Made by a program: the position numbers and the translations under genes. The notes below the pieces were generated by a model. It was not told where the DNA came from, ran no database searches, and worked only from the letters and a program-made list of their open reading frames with translations. 15,459 bases of DNA, taken from NCBI GenBank assembly GCA_030635565.1, contig DAOVYP010000017.1:1-15459 (forward strand), read 5' to 3'. The stretch's first letter is position 1; every line of letters starts with the position of its first letter. The stretch is from Spirochaeta sp. (GTDB lineage: Bacteria > Spirochaetota > Spirochaetia > DSM-2461). Positions 15,157 through 15,459 of the stretch are shown here, piece by piece.

Positions 15157-15273
15157 TCTTGTCTCCTTGGGTCAGGGGTCATAACTTTCTGCCAGACAAT
15201 CAAATCGCGAAACGACTTCACCAGGCTGCATGAGCCACTGTCCCCTGGTCCCTGTCTTCCGGATTCTTTCCCC

Positions 15274-15459
15274 TCACTCAAAACCAAAGTACTCCCGGGC
15301 ATTCGAATAACAGATGCCTTCTATCATCGGGTCCAGGAGTCCCGGGTTGTTCGGCAATTCTCCGGCCTCCACCCAGCCGCCAATCAGTTCGCAGAGTATC
15401 CGGCGGAAGTATTCGTGGCGGGGAAATGAGAGGAAGCTGCGGCTGTCGGTTAGCATTCC
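15274..15459 (-). CDS. uxaC: Uronate isomerase, C-terminal fragment (window edge)
   Basis: The last 61 residues of glucuronate/galacturonate isomerase, which converts glucuronate to fructuronate and galacturonate to tagaturonate. The stretch [20 protein letters not shown] and the ending [12 protein letters not shown] match the highly conserved UxaC C-terminus. The gene continues beyond base 15459; the full protein is normally about 470 residues. It precedes uxaE by 117 bases on the same strand. No promoter or hairpin is convincing in that spacer, so the two are probably co-transcribed. Confidence 0.93.
   Translation of the reverse strand, partial: GMLTDSRSFLSFPRHEYFRRILCELIGGWVEAGELPNNPGLLDPMIEGICYSNAREYFGFE

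Noticed and set aside
15157..15273. Imperfect inverted repeat GGGTCAGGGG / CCCCTGGTCC between uxaC and uxaE
   Set aside because: The pairing contains mismatches and the two parts are about 70 bases apart, so it does not support a defined element.

Overview
The window looks like part of a chromosome from a heterotrophic, probably anaerobic or marine bacterium. The best guess is a spirochaete of the Spirochaeta/Sediminispirochaeta type. The hints are a TRAP binding-protein signal peptide that ends in a VYA|NGGAE context, common in spirochaete binding proteins, and an uxaC-uxaE uronate pair, known from Thermotoga-like and spirochaete genomes. This assignment is inference. There are 15 genes, no RNA genes, no insertion sequences and no CRISPR array.

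Region A (1-11731) is a divergent catabolic cluster built around a 122-bp control region at 2757-2878. Leftward (minus strand) it encodes a TauE/SafE-type anion exporter, a cytoplasmic sialidase-like beta-propeller protein and a TIM-barrel sugar isomerase/epimerase cut by the window edge. Rightward (plus strand) it encodes a three-part TRAP transporter (DctP, DctQ, DctM), a ROK-family repressor, a second TIM-barrel isomerase, two Gfo/Idh/MocA dehydrogenases and a type I sulfatase. The control region carries a perfect 17-bp inverted repeat, TTTTTTC-ACC-GAAAAAA, between two divergent -35 boxes. It is the obvious candidate operator for the ROK protein, which would then control both arms.

The genes suggest one pathway. 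A sulfated sugar acid or sulfated glycoside enters intact through the TRAP system. It is desulfated inside the cell, because the sulfatase has no signal peptide, and is then reshaped by dehydrogenases and isomerases. Two Gfo/Idh/MocA enzymes with AP_endonuc_2-type TIM barrels recall the oxidative (3-keto) glycoside-cleavage systems. Freed sulfate or sulfite could leave through the TauE-like protein. The substrate and chemistry are not visible in the sequence. The sulfatase gene is clearly AT-richer than its neighbours and may be a late addition.

Region B (11732-12087) is a gene-free gap between convergent operons. It has an inverted repeat and no convincing ORF. Region C (12088-13638, minus) is a two-gene unit: an HdeD-family membrane protein followed by a Ca2+/Na+ antiporter of the YrbG type. 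Region D (13909-15459, minus) is the end of a uronate operon: the C-terminus of uronate isomerase (uxaC) and a tagaturonate epimerase (uxaE). A role for region D in handling uronates released by region A is possible but rests only on proximity.
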